64,000 bases of DNA, from assembly GCA_003170135.1 (NCBI GenBank), contig PMZR01000098.1, forward strand, positions 18,406 to 82,405, written 5' to 3'. The position numbers and the translations under genes were made by a program. Position 1 is the stretch's first letter; each line of letters opens with the position of its first letter. This document shows positions 53,396 to 62,263 of the stretch, piece after piece. The notes under the pieces were generated by a model that was not told the DNA's origin, did not search any database, and worked only from the letters and a program-made list of their open reading frames with translations. The DNA is from Acidobacteriota bacterium. GTDB taxonomy: Bacteria > Acidobacteriota > Vicinamibacteria > Vicinamibacterales > Fen-181.

Positions 53396-55786
53396 CTAGA
53401 ACCGATAGCTGAGACTGGCGCGGACGATGTTGGCGTTGTAGTTCGGTACCGTCGCGCCGAGGAACAGCGCCCGGTTCGCGCCGGAATCGAGCTGCGGGTA
53501 GATGCTGGCCACGGCGCCCGGCGTGGTCGCATACAGGCTCGCACCCGGCAGCATGTAGGGCGACAGGCCGTCATAGGCCCAGTCGGCCTGGTCGAACTTC
53601 TGCCGCCAGTAGAGGAGGCTGAGCGTCACGTTCTTCTGCACGTGGACGTTGACCCAGGTCTTCCAGATCGTCGTGGCGTTGAAGACCTGCGGATAGTTCA
53701 GGTACGGACCCATGACCGGGAAATTGGTCGATGCCGACGTCGGGAACAACATGTCGCCGCCGGCCTGGCCGCCGGGAACGATCGTGAAGGCCGAGTCGCT
53801 CCGACCCTTCGAATAGTCATAGTCCGACCCGATGTCGAGGCGCTTCGGCACCAGGTTCCACCGGAGGCCGGCGGTATAGGTGTCGACCCGGTCGACGATA
53901 TTGTTGAAGTACTGGTCCGCGGTGTTCGTGGCGACGGGGGTCACGGTGTTCCCGTTGGCGCCGTACCAGAGGTTGGAGTCCATGTGGTACGTCTCGTAGA
54001 TGTACCCGCCGTTCAGGCTGAACTTGTCGGTGAAGGCGTAGACCAGGTCGACACCGTAGTTCCTCATCGTGCTCTTGCTGAGGCCGATGGACGTGTCCGG
54101 GAAGTCGCTGTCCATTCCCTGGACGGAGAAGCTCAACGCGGCCTTGTCGACAGGCGTCAAGGTCAGCACGGCGCTGTAAAGCTTGGAGTTCTGCTTGGCG
54201 ACGTCCTTCATTTCCGCATTGATGTCGAGCGGACCGCCCGTCGCGCCTTCGGCCGCTTCATCGGGGCTTGCCGCGCCGGGAGTGCGCCACAGGCCGGTGT
54301 AGCTGCCGTGGACACTGGCCCAGCTGCCGGTGACGTCCGCGGTCACGCCGACCGTGTTGTCCCCCACGTCCAGGAAGCTGCGGTCCTCGTAGGTCGACTT
54401 CAGGTGGCCGGCATTCACGCCGATCCTCAGACCGCGGACGGGCGTGAAGTGGCCCTCAGCCTTGAACTGGCCGGTGCCATACCCTCGGGCATCCTCGGCG
54501 CTCGTGATGCCGGTGGCACTGTAGCTGGCGCCGCCGTCGCTGTTGACCTGGCTGTGGAACGTGTAGGGCGCCAGCGTCGCGTCTTTCACGTCGAAGCTGC
54601 GATAGAACACGCTGTAGCCGAACTTCGGAATCGGATTGGCGGTGAAGTTCGCCATCAGCAGCGTCTGGTTGAGCCGCGGGTTGACGGTGGCGTACTCGGG
54701 CGTGAGGGTGAACTTGCCGAAGTTCGGATCCGTGGTGGCCAGGTTGAGGTTCGGGTTGGTGGCCTGGGGGATGAGCGTGTAGTCCACCTTCATCTGCATG
54801 CGCGACGCCGTCAGCGTGAGATTGCTGTGCATCGGCAACCGATAGACGCCCGTCAGGTCGAAGCTGATGGCCTTGTTGTCCGGAGCATTCCACAGCCGCG
54901 CCGTCGCGTTGGCGGTCGTGTTGGTCACCGGCGCGGTCCAGAAGAAGTCGGTGTTGTTGAGCCGGACCGGGTTGTCCACCGTGGTGAACGGCACGTCATT
55001 GGTGAACTGACTGTAGGTGAACACGCCGTTGACGACCAACCGGTTCTTGGCGTATTCGACTTCCGCCCGCGTGTCCTGGGTCGTGTAGCTGATCGGGTTC
55101 GCCACTTCGTCGATGCCGGGGCCGGCCGTGAAATCCACCGGCTGGCTGCCGTTGCGGGTTTCGCGCTGATAAGACCCCTTGAAGGTCCAGTTGTCGAACG
55201 GCGTGAGATCGATGCCCACGTCGCCGGTCTTGCGAATGTAGCGCAGGTCGACGGGCTCGGCGCCGTTCATGTAGTCGCGGACCGACCAGAAGCGGTTGTC
55301 GCTGGAGTTGGCCGGCGCCGCCGTTTCGGCCTTCGCGGGCGACCAGATCCGCTGCAGGGCCGTGCGCATACCGTCCGAGAGGTTGAACACGCCGGGCGAC
55401 GACTCGTTGTAGAGCGTCTCGGCCTTGTTCGAGAACCAGCGGGGATTCTGGTTCAAGGACAGGTGGAGGGTCCAGGTCCCCTTCTTCCCGCTCTCGAAGG
55501 CCGCGTACTGGTCGTCGAGCCCGAGCTTGGTGCCGTCGAACTTCATGAAGTAGTTCGAGGCGTTCTTCCAGGCGAAGTTCACGTCGAAGAGGCTGACGCC
55601 CGTCGGGACGGTCTCGTACTGCTGCAGCTTCGAGGAGTCGTTGATTCCCGAGCCGCCCTGGGCGCCGACCGTGGCGCCGCCGGTGATCTGGGGTTCCTTG
55701 ACGTCCTGCGCGCGAACGGGAAGGGCCACCAGGGAGAAGATGATCGCGAGGGCAAAGAGAAGATGAGTTCTGTTCATTCTGTTCAT
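53396..55786 (-). CDS. MtrB/PioB family outer-membrane beta-barrel protein
   Basis: 796 aa, signal peptide, many alternating aromatic strands ('RNYGVDLVYAFTDKFSLNGGYIYETY', 'KNVTLSLLYWRQKFDQADWAYDG'), C-terminal ASLSYRF; immediately downstream of decaheme cytochrome. Confidence 0.87.
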   Translation of the reverse strand: MNRMNRTHLLFALAIIFSLVALPVRAQDVKEPQITGGATVGAQGGSGINDSSKLQQYETVPTGVSLFDVNFAWKNASNYFMKFDGTKLGLDDQYAAFESGKKGTWTLHLSLNQNPRWFSNKAETLYNESSPGVFNLSDGMRTALQRIWSPAKAETAAPANSSDNRFWSVRDYMNGAEPVDLRYIRKTGDVGIDLTPFDNWTFKGSYQRETRNGSQPVDFTAGPGIDEVANPISYTTQDTRAEVEYAKNRLVVNGVFTYSQFTNDVPFTTVDNPVRLNNTDFFWTAPVTNTTANATARLWNAPDNKAISFDLTGVYRLPMHSNLTLTASRMQMKVDYTLIPQATNPNLNLATTDPNFGKFTLTPEYATVNPRLNQTLLMANFTANPIPKFGYSVFYRSFDVKDATLAPYTFHSQVNSDGGASYSATGITSAEDARGYGTGQFKAEGHFTPVRGLRIGVNAGHLKSTYEDRSFLDVGDNTVGVTADVTGSWASVHGSYTGLWRTPGAASPDEAAEGATGGPLDINAEMKDVAKQNSKLYSAVLTLTPVDKAALSFSVQGMDSDFPDTSIGLSKSTMRNYGVDLVYAFTDKFSLNGGYIYETYHMDSNLWYGANGNTVTPVATNTADQYFNNIVDRVDTYTAGLRWNLVPKRLDIGSDYDYSKGRSDSAFTIVPGGQAGGDMLFPTSASTNFPVMGPYLNYPQVFNATTIWKTWVNVHVQKNVTLSLLYWRQKFDQADWAYDGLSPYMLPGASLYATTPGAVASIYPQLDSGANRALFLGATVPNYNANIVRASLSYRF

Positions 55787-55803
55787 GATTCGTCTCCTCT
55801 GCC

Positions 55804-56676
55804 CTAGCGCTTGAACGTGTTGCCACGTGGATGCATGGAGCCGTGAATCATCGGGTGGCAGTTCATGCAGCTCTGGTTGAGGGCATAGCGGTCGCGCGAC
55901 GCGTGCGCATTGCCCATGCCGCCACTGGCGAATCCGTTGTGGCACTGGATGCAGAGGATCGGCTGTTTGACCTTGAGCAGGAAGTCGTTGATCGTGCCGT
56001 GCGCGTCATGGCAGTTCATGCAGTTCTCGCGAACCGGGGCATGTTCCCAGAGGAACGGCCCGCGCTTCTCGGCATGGCACGAGTAACAGTTCTGATTGAC
56101 GGACACCTGCAGCAGCATCCGCGGATACGGCGTGCCGTGCGGATTGTGGCAGCTCGTGCAGGTCATCTTGCCTTCGCGCAGCGGCATGTGGCTGGAGCGC
56201 ATCAGGGCCGCCTTCTTCTGCAGATGGCAGCCGGTGCACAGCTCGAACTGGGGCTTGGCCAGCAGCGCCTTGGGGACCGAGCCCTGCGGATGCGGGTCGT
56301 GGCAGGTGATGCAGGACACGTTGCGGCCATCGTGCATCGAACCGGCCCAGTGCTTCTGTGCGCCCTTGTCGTGACACGTCAGGCAGACGGCCGAGGCATC
56401 GGCGGCCGACAGGGCCTTGAAGTTCCTCATCGTGCCCTTGCCGCCCCCGGCCGCCACGTGCGCCTTGCTGTCGCCGTGACACCCCTCGCAGCCTTTCGCG
56501 CTTTCGGCGTGCGGCGTTCCCTTGAACGCGTTGACCGTATCCGTGTGGCAGTCAACGCACACCGCCGCCCCCGACTGGGGTGCTGCCTGGGGCTGTGCCG
56601 CCGACACCGGCGCCACGCCCACCAACAGGACCAGCCCGGTCAACGGGGCCAGCAGTAAAGAGAGCTTCTTACCCAT
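55804..56676 (-). CDS. Decaheme c-type cytochrome (DmsE/MtrA-like)
   Basis: Signal peptide and ten CxxCH motifs counted (CVDCH, CEGCH, CLTCH, CITCH, CTGCH, CTSCH, CYSCH, CMNCH, CIQCH, CMNCH). Confidence 0.93.
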   Translation of the reverse strand: MGKKLSLLLAPLTGLVLLVGVAPVSAAQPQAAPQSGAAVCVDCHTDTVNAFKGTPHAESAKGCEGCHGDSKAHVAAGGGKGTMRNFKALSAADASAVCLTCHDKGAQKHWAGSMHDGRNVSCITCHDPHPQGSVPKALLAKPQFELCTGCHLQKKAALMRSSHMPLREGKMTCTSCHNPHGTPYPRMLLQVSVNQNCYSCHAEKRGPFLWEHAPVRENCMNCHDAHGTINDFLLKVKQPILCIQCHNGFASGGMGNAHASRDRYALNQSCMNCHPMIHGSMHPRGNTFKR

Positions 56677-57243
56677 TCCGTCCCTCCATGAAGAAACGCT
56701 GCTAACGCAAGACCTGCGAACGAATGCGAGAAAACCGCTGCTGCCGGGACGCACTCCGCGGGTGTATCTGTCCGCGACCAGGGGCGACCGTGTTCACGGG
56801 GTCTCGAAATGAACTGGAAAGCGTCGGCCTTTCGGAAGACGCAACGCCGTCGGAGCGGGCTGCAAGCCGGGTGCCCGGGGTGCGGGTGACCAGGCTGACG
56901 TTGTGAAATTCTGCACAAGCGAAAGATCGCGAGGAAATTACAGCGCTGGGCTAGCTGCAATTTTCAACAGTTCGCACGGATTATTGGAGATCCGAGGTGT
57001 TCCTACCGGATTTTCGGCGGTGCCGCCATGGTTCCGGCACTGCTGACAATTCGGCAGATGCCCGGCAGAAGCCGCACCGCGATTTGGACTTGGAACGCGA
57101 GCGTGGGAAATACCCGCCATGACAACGTCTGAACCGAGGGCGCCCGGTGCCCGAGCGAGGAGCGGGCCCAACCTCAGCGTCTGGCCCAACTTCCCGACCG
57201 CGCCTTCGACTCGCTGCCCTCGCTCCCGGCAGACGACCAACGA

Positions 57244-57300
57244 CTAACGACCCCGACCAACAACCAACAACCAACAACCAACAACCAACAACCAACGACT
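57244..57300. repeat. 7-bp-period repeat (AACAACC)
   Basis: ctaacgaccccgaccaacaaccaacaaccaacaaccaacaaccaacaaccaacgact, directly abutting the stop of the NapC/NirT-like gene. Confidence 0.92.
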
Positions 57301-57301
57301 C

Positions 57302-58684
57302 CTACCGCGCGCCTTCCAGCATCTGGTGACACAGTTCGCAATCCTGCGGGATGGTCTTGCCGTCCTTGGTCGAGTGGTTCTCGTCGTGGCACCGGAAGCA
57401 GCCGGGGAAATCCGTGTGCCCGATGTTGTTCGCGTAGGTCCCCCACGACACGTTCATCGTCGGGAAGACGTTACGCCGGTACAGGTTCTGCGCGATGCCG
57501 ATCGCCTCGTTCAGCTTCGGCTCGAAGCCCTGGTACTGCTGCGCGTACTGGCCGCGGTAGAACTCGCGCAGGCTGCGCGCGATCGCCTCGGCCGCCGCGT
57601 CCTGGGTCTGGTACTTCTGCTTCAGCGCGGCAACCATCTGGCGCCTGATGAACGGCAGCCCCTTGTCGACGCGTTCGAGACCGATGGCCTCGTCCACCGC
57701 CGCTTCGGCGGTGGCCGTGAACGGATGGCTCGGGCGGTTGTGGCAGTCCATGCAATCCATCTGGCGCGGGGCGACGCCGGATAGTTGCGCGTCGCTGACG
57801 CCCGGCGCGCGGTACTCCCGCGTCTGGCCGTGCGGTCCCTCCACGGTCACCTTCGCGATCGTCTGGCGTTTCGGATCGGTGGTCCAGTACCGGATCCGCG
57901 TCGACGGCGCCATGTGCCAGTGGATGCCCGTGGCGGTGCCGTACTTCTCGCTTCCGCCGCCCACGTGCACACGCATCGTCGTCGTCGTCTCGGTGTTGGC
58001 CTCGTCGTCGGCCACGTCGTGGAACGTGACGATCTTGTCGCCGGTGAACTTCTCCGGCCAGTGGCACTCCTCGCACGTTTCGCGCGCGGGTCGCAGGTTC
58101 GTGACCGGCGACGGGATCGGCCGCGGATAGGTGTTGAGCACGACCGCGAACACCTGGCGCGTGCCGGACAGCTTCGAGCGCACGAACCACGGCGCGCCGG
58201 GACCGATGTGGCACTGCACGCAGGCCACGCGCGCGTGCGGCCCGTTCTGGTAGGCGGTGAACTCCGGGTGCATGACGCTGTGGCAGACCTGGCCGCAGAA
58301 GCCGACCGAGTCCATGTACTCGATGCCGCGATAGGCGGCGAGCGACAGCACGACGATGTTCACGGCGGTGGCGGCGAACACGAAGAAGGCGACGGTGCGC
58401 TGCCACGGTTCGTTCAGGTCGATCCGCGGCCACTGCGCCAGGGGCCGTCCGAGCCGCTCGCGCCGGCGTCGCCGGTACACGCCGAGCGGCATGAGCAGCA
58501 GGCCGAAGACGAAGATGCCGGGCAGCACGAGGAAGAAGACGATGCCGAGGTACGGGTTCGAGAAGAGGCTGAACAGATCGGCGAAGAAGAAGATGAGGAA
58601 CAGGAGCGCGCTGACGGCGCTCAGCCACATGCCGAAGAGCGAGAGGGGATGGCGGAACACCGCGACGATCGGTTTGGCGGGCAT
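57302..58684 (-). CDS. NapC/NirT-like inner-membrane multiheme cytochrome c with three N-terminal TM helices
   Basis: Three hydrophobic segments, then CGQVCH (CxxxCH), CVQCH, CEECH, CMDCH, CFRCH, CELCH. Confidence 0.9.
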   Translation of the reverse strand: MPAKPIVAVFRHPLSLFGMWLSAVSALLFLIFFFADLFSLFSNPYLGIVFFLVLPGIFVFGLLLMPLGVYRRRRRERLGRPLAQWPRIDLNEPWQRTVAFFVFAATAVNIVVLSLAAYRGIEYMDSVGFCGQVCHSVMHPEFTAYQNGPHARVACVQCHIGPGAPWFVRSKLSGTRQVFAVVLNTYPRPIPSPVTNLRPARETCEECHWPEKFTGDKIVTFHDVADDEANTETTTTMRVHVGGGSEKYGTATGIHWHMAPSTRIRYWTTDPKRQTIAKVTVEGPHGQTREYRAPGVSDAQLSGVAPRQMDCMDCHNRPSHPFTATAEAAVDEAIGLERVDKGLPFIRRQMVAALKQKYQTQDAAAEAIARSLREFYRGQYAQQYQGFEPKLNEAIGIAQNLYRRNVFPTMNVSWGTYANNIGHTDFPGCFRCHDENHSTKDGKTIPQDCELCHQMLEGAR

Positions 58685-58839
58685 AGGCGGCCTCGTGTGA
58701 GTTCCCGGCGCGCTCGCCTGGATGGCCCGCCTCGGGATCTCGACGAGGACGAGCGCGCGCGGGCGGACAAATCCTGGGGAGTGTACATCAACCTGCCGTC
58801 ACCCGCGCGCGGCAATCGGGGATGTCGGGAGCGTCGGCA

Positions 58840-59679
58840 TCAGGACAGAAAGGCGTAGAGGATCAGGACGACCAGCGTCAGGCCCACCGCCACGGCCACC
58901 GTGCCGATCGTGCGCCCGAGCGGCAGCACCCACGGCTTGGGCGGCTCCACGCGGAGCCGGCCGAGCGCGTGCTCGCGCTGCAGGCGCTCGAATTCATCGG
59001 GCCGCTCCGCGCGCAGTTCCTCGTCGGACACGCGGCCGGTGAAGATCACCGTGTCCATCGGAAACTTCTCGGGCCGGAGGTGGCTGTTGAAGAAGTGAAT
59101 CGTGAAGATGAAGCCGACCGCGAGCAGCGCCTCTTCGCCGTGCACCAGCATCGCCAAATTGAAGAAGTACCCGGGCAGCAGGCGCGAGAAGAACATCGGG
59201 AACCACAGCATCAGCCCCGAGAAGCCGATGATGCCCATCCCCCAGAAGACCGCCCAGTAGTCGAACTTCTCCCAGTAGGTAAAGTGATCGAAGCGTGGGT
59301 GCGGGCCGAGGCCGAGGAACCAGCGCAGGTGGGCGAGCATCTCGACGACGTCGCGCGGTTGCGGCGTCATCGAGGCGGGCCCCCAGAGGATGTACAGCTC
59401 CTTCTTCACGAAGAGCCGGTGCAGCAGGCGGAACACGTGCGCGCAGAAGACGCTGATGAGCAGGACCGCCAGCGTGCGGTGCACGAGGCCGGCGGCGTGA
59501 AAGCCGCCGAACACGCGCGCCAGCGTGCCGGCCCACGGCGCCTCGCTGAACAGCAGCGGCAGGCCCGTGAGCGCCAGGCCGAGGAAGCTGACCATCAACA
59601 GGCCGTGCAGGATCCGGTGGTAGCGATCGAATCGCAGATACTGCAGCCGGCTCTCGGGCGTCGGGTGGCCGCTACTCAT
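58840..59679 (-). CDS. Cytochrome b (FDH-gamma/b561-like)
   Basis: [84 protein letters not shown]; His-rich TM helices. Confidence 0.9.
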   Translation of the reverse strand: MSSGHPTPESRLQYLRFDRYHRILHGLLMVSFLGLALTGLPLLFSEAPWAGTLARVFGGFHAAGLVHRTLAVLLISVFCAHVFRLLHRLFVKKELYILWGPASMTPQPRDVVEMLAHLRWFLGLGPHPRFDHFTYWEKFDYWAVFWGMGIIGFSGLMLWFPMFFSRLLPGYFFNLAMLVHGEEALLAVGFIFTIHFFNSHLRPEKFPMDTVIFTGRVSDEELRAERPDEFERLQREHALGRLRVEPPKPWVLPLGRTIGTVAVAVGLTLVVLILYAFLS

Positions 59680-60976
59680 CGTTCTTCTCCGCCGTCGCAT
59701 CCGGCTCGGGCGCCGGCTTGGGGACCGCGGGCTTGCCCGGGCCCTTCTTCGCGCGGACCGATCGCGCGAACCAGAGGCTCGTGTGGACGCCGAAGAACGC
59801 GAACACGAAGATGAGCAGCGAACTCATGAACCGCGCGGCGTAATAGAGCGCCGGGTTGCGCGCCTTGTTGGACTTGTCGGCGTGCGGGTCGTAGCGCGCG
59901 AACTGCGCCGTCGCCCCCGCATGGCACCGGCTGCAGGTGGCGACGATCCGCCCCGGCGAGATGGTCGAGCGCGGATCGCCCTTCGGGAAGATCTCGTGCG
60001 CGCCGTGGCAATCGGCGCACGCCGCGGTCCGGACGAAGCCGAGCGCGGTCACCTGGCCATGGAACGTGTCGCGATAGGTCCTGATCGACTCGGCGTGGCA
60101 GCGGCCGCACTCCCGCAGCACCTGCAGGTGCCAGCTGTCCGACTCCACGCGCTGGATCTGGTGCGCGGTGTGACAGGTGCTGCAGACGGGCGCGAACGTG
60201 TTCCCGTCGCGCATCGCCTTGCCGTGAATCCCGTCCTCGTAGCGGTGCTGGACGCCTTCGTGACATTTCCCGCACGTGGCCGGGATGCTGGTGCGGAAGA
60301 TGCGGCTGCCGGCGTCGGTCTTGCGGCGCACGTCGTGCGAGCCGTGGCAATCGGTGCAGGCGGGCGCCACCATCAGGCCGCCCTTGGCGAGCGCGCGCCC
60401 GTGGATGCTGTCCTGGAACATCTGCACGACGTTGCCGATCTTGATGCCGCCGCGCTTGATGATGTCCGCGTTGCCGTGGCAGGCGCCGCACGTGCCGGGC
60501 AGGTTCAGGTGGTAGGTCCGCGATTCCGGATCGGCGGCGGGCCGGATGTCGTGGGTGCCGTGACAGTCCCGGCACGACGCCGCGACGCTGGTCTGCGGCG
60601 CGGCCCGGCGCGCCTCGGCGTGCACGCTCTGCTCGTACTGCGCCGCGGGCGCTTCATGGCACGCCGCGCAGTTCACCCGCGCGAGTTTCTCCGGGTGCGG
60701 CAGGTCCGCCACCGCCACGTCCGTGTGGCAGTCGACGCACCCAATCCCCGACTGTCCGTGGATGGAACCGGCAAACACGCCCGGCGCGACGGCCGGGCCG
60801 GCGGCGCCGTCACCGTGGCAGGCCAGGCAGTCGTCGTTCGCATGACGTTGCGGCGCCGCCGCGGCGGCGCCCGCCTTCGGCCTGGGCGCCCTTGGCGCCG
60901 CGGATTGCGCGGCGAGCGGAACCGATGACAACGCGGCGAGCAACAGCGTGGCGAGAATGCGCAAAGCGACCTTCAT
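59672..60976 (-). CDS. 11-heme c-type cytochrome with C-terminal TM anchor
   Basis: Signal peptide; eleven CxxCH motifs counted (CLACH, CVDCH, CAACH, CRDCH, CGACH, CTDCH, CGKCH, CSTCH, CGRCH, CADCH, CSRCH); C-terminal TM FMSSLLIFVFAFFGVHTSLWFARSV. Confidence 0.93.
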   Translation of the reverse strand: MKVALRILATLLLAALSSVPLAAQSAAPRAPRPKAGAAAAAPQRHANDDCLACHGDGAAGPAVAPGVFAGSIHGQSGIGCVDCHTDVAVADLPHPEKLARVNCAACHEAPAAQYEQSVHAEARRAAPQTSVAASCRDCHGTHDIRPAADPESRTYHLNLPGTCGACHGNADIIKRGGIKIGNVVQMFQDSIHGRALAKGGLMVAPACTDCHGSHDVRRKTDAGSRIFRTSIPATCGKCHEGVQHRYEDGIHGKAMRDGNTFAPVCSTCHTAHQIQRVESDSWHLQVLRECGRCHAESIRTYRDTFHGQVTALGFVRTAACADCHGAHEIFPKGDPRSTISPGRIVATCSRCHAGATAQFARYDPHADKSNKARNPALYYAARFMSSLLIFVFAFFGVHTSLWFARSVRAKKGPGKPAVPKPAPEPDATAEKNDE

Positions 60977-61188
60977 CCGCGCGGTCGCCCGTCGCAATCG
61001 GCTTCCGTCCACCCGTGACGCGGTTCCCACCGCCGGCACCGCTCGCATTGAGTGCGGTCGGAAACCGGGCGGGCCTCGTCGGCCAGGCAGGCCCATTGCG
61101 CCAGCCACTCGTTCACCCACATCGGCGCGGGGGTGGCCGGTCGATACTCGCTCCATCGACAGGTCCACGGCATGCGCTCGGTGTTCAT
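60973..61188 (-). CDS. Trp/Cys-rich small protein (71 aa), ATGA-coupled to 11-heme cytochrome
   Basis: MNTERMPWTCRWSEYRPATPAPMWVNEWLAQWACLADEARPVSDRTQCERCRRWEPRHGWTEADCDGRPRG*; upstream ggggaaggaacgagt-ATG gives a good RBS; stop overlaps next ATG. Confidence 0.7.
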   Translation of the reverse strand: MNTERMPWTCRWSEYRPATPAPMWVNEWLAQWACLADEARPVSDRTQCERCRRWEPRHGWTEADCDGRPRG

Positions 61189-61210
61189 ACTCGTTCCTTC
61201 CCCTGTACGG

Positions 61211-61243
61211 CAACAGGCCCTCGACCTCGTCGAGGACCTGTTG
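61211..61243 (-). promoter_or_regulatory. Leader hairpin upstream of the small protein/cytochrome operon
   Basis: caacagg-c-cctcgac-ctc-gtcgagg-a-cctgttg: 15-position stem with one mismatch, 23 nt upstream of ATG at 61188. Confidence 0.55.
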
Positions 61244-61704
61244 GTCTTACCGTTATGAGCTGCGCGAACGTCCGCCGCCCGGCGTGGCCGCCCTGTGGTT
61301 AAGGGTCTGGCGGGAAACAAGAATGCGGATCGACACGACCGGCCGTTTCATGGGCTGACCGATCGCGGTAGGCCCGTAGAGGATACTTACGCGCGACCCC
61401 ACCGGGCGGACAGAACTTCGCGCTCATACGACTGTAGATCATCAGGAAAACTGCTTGCCCTGCCGTAGTCGCAAACGCGGTGCCATCGAAGCCGCAGCCC
61501 GGATTCCGGCCAATTCCGGGCGCTTGCGTGTGGGTGCGCGCGCTTACCGGACCGGCATGCGGCAGCGATGCCGGAAAGCCGGCGCAACCCGCGACGTGAC
61601 TGATTGACTACGGGTGGACACCGAGAATATACGGCGCGACCCGCGGAATTGCAAGAGGGAATCGTTCGGAGAAAATCGTCGGCAGGACCGGCTCGCGGCC
61701 GGCG

Positions 61705-61950
61705 TCAGACAGACTCGAAGCGCTTCTTGAACACCCGGAACTGCGTGCCCATCTGCACCTGCTCGGCCAGGTAGCAGATCTCGCCGCACTGAATCGAGAA
61801 GTGATAGCCGAACTCCGGCTCGCGCGACGTCACGTCCTCCCATTCATCGTCCAGCCCGACGATCGCGTTGGCCGCGGCCGCGAACTGATCCTGCGTGGCG
61901 CCAGGAAAGCGCTTGCGCAGGACCGCGAGGACCTTTTCTCGATCGATCAT
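61705..61950 (-). CDS. Hypothetical protein (81 aa)
   Basis: MIDREKVLAVLRKRFPGATQDQFAAAANAIVGLDDEWEDVTSREPEFGYHFSIQCGEICYLAEQVQMGTQFRVFKKRFESV. Confidence 0.75.
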   Translation of the reverse strand: MIDREKVLAVLRKRFPGATQDQFAAAANAIVGLDDEWEDVTSREPEFGYHFSIQCGEICYLAEQVQMGTQFRVFKKRFESV

Positions 61951-62263
61951 ACCGCCTCCCCGTTTTGCGAACCGGCAACCGCCGGCGCTCTCGGCCGCCT
62001 CGCGAGGGCCGTCACGCGGTGCTCGCTGGTCTTGCGGAACGACTTGGCTGTCGTCGCGTGAGATGACCGGATCGGGGAACATGCGATCCCCACACGCCGA
62101 ACGGAATCGGGCAACCGGCATCGAGTCCGGCCCGCCGCTCATCCCAACCGCGTGCAGGCCCCCATCTGCCCGTGACCAAGTATGAGCGGCGAACCCGACG
62201 AACAGGGTGAGAGAACGCAAGCGGGATGCCACGCTGGAGCTGTGCCGAAAAGCGCCCGTGTTT

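Noticed and set aside
55804-56754. Extended N-terminus of decaheme cytochrome ORF (MRPGSSGFLAFVRRSCVSSVSSWRDG)
   Set aside because: Internal MGKKLSLLLAPLTGLVLLVGVAPVSA is a proper signal peptide start with upstream ggaggga-type RBS.
56938-57295. Minus-strand ORFs between decaheme and NapC/NirT-like genes (e.g. ...CQQCRNHGGTAENPVG...)
   Set aside because: Weak coding character, no convincing start/RBS; N-terminal part runs through the AACAACC repeat in the second ORF. More likely an operon-internal promoter or leader.
61387-61587. 66-aa minus-strand ORF MRRLSGIAAACRSGKRAHPH...
   Set aside because: No RBS or family pattern recognised; region more likely regulatory upstream DNA.
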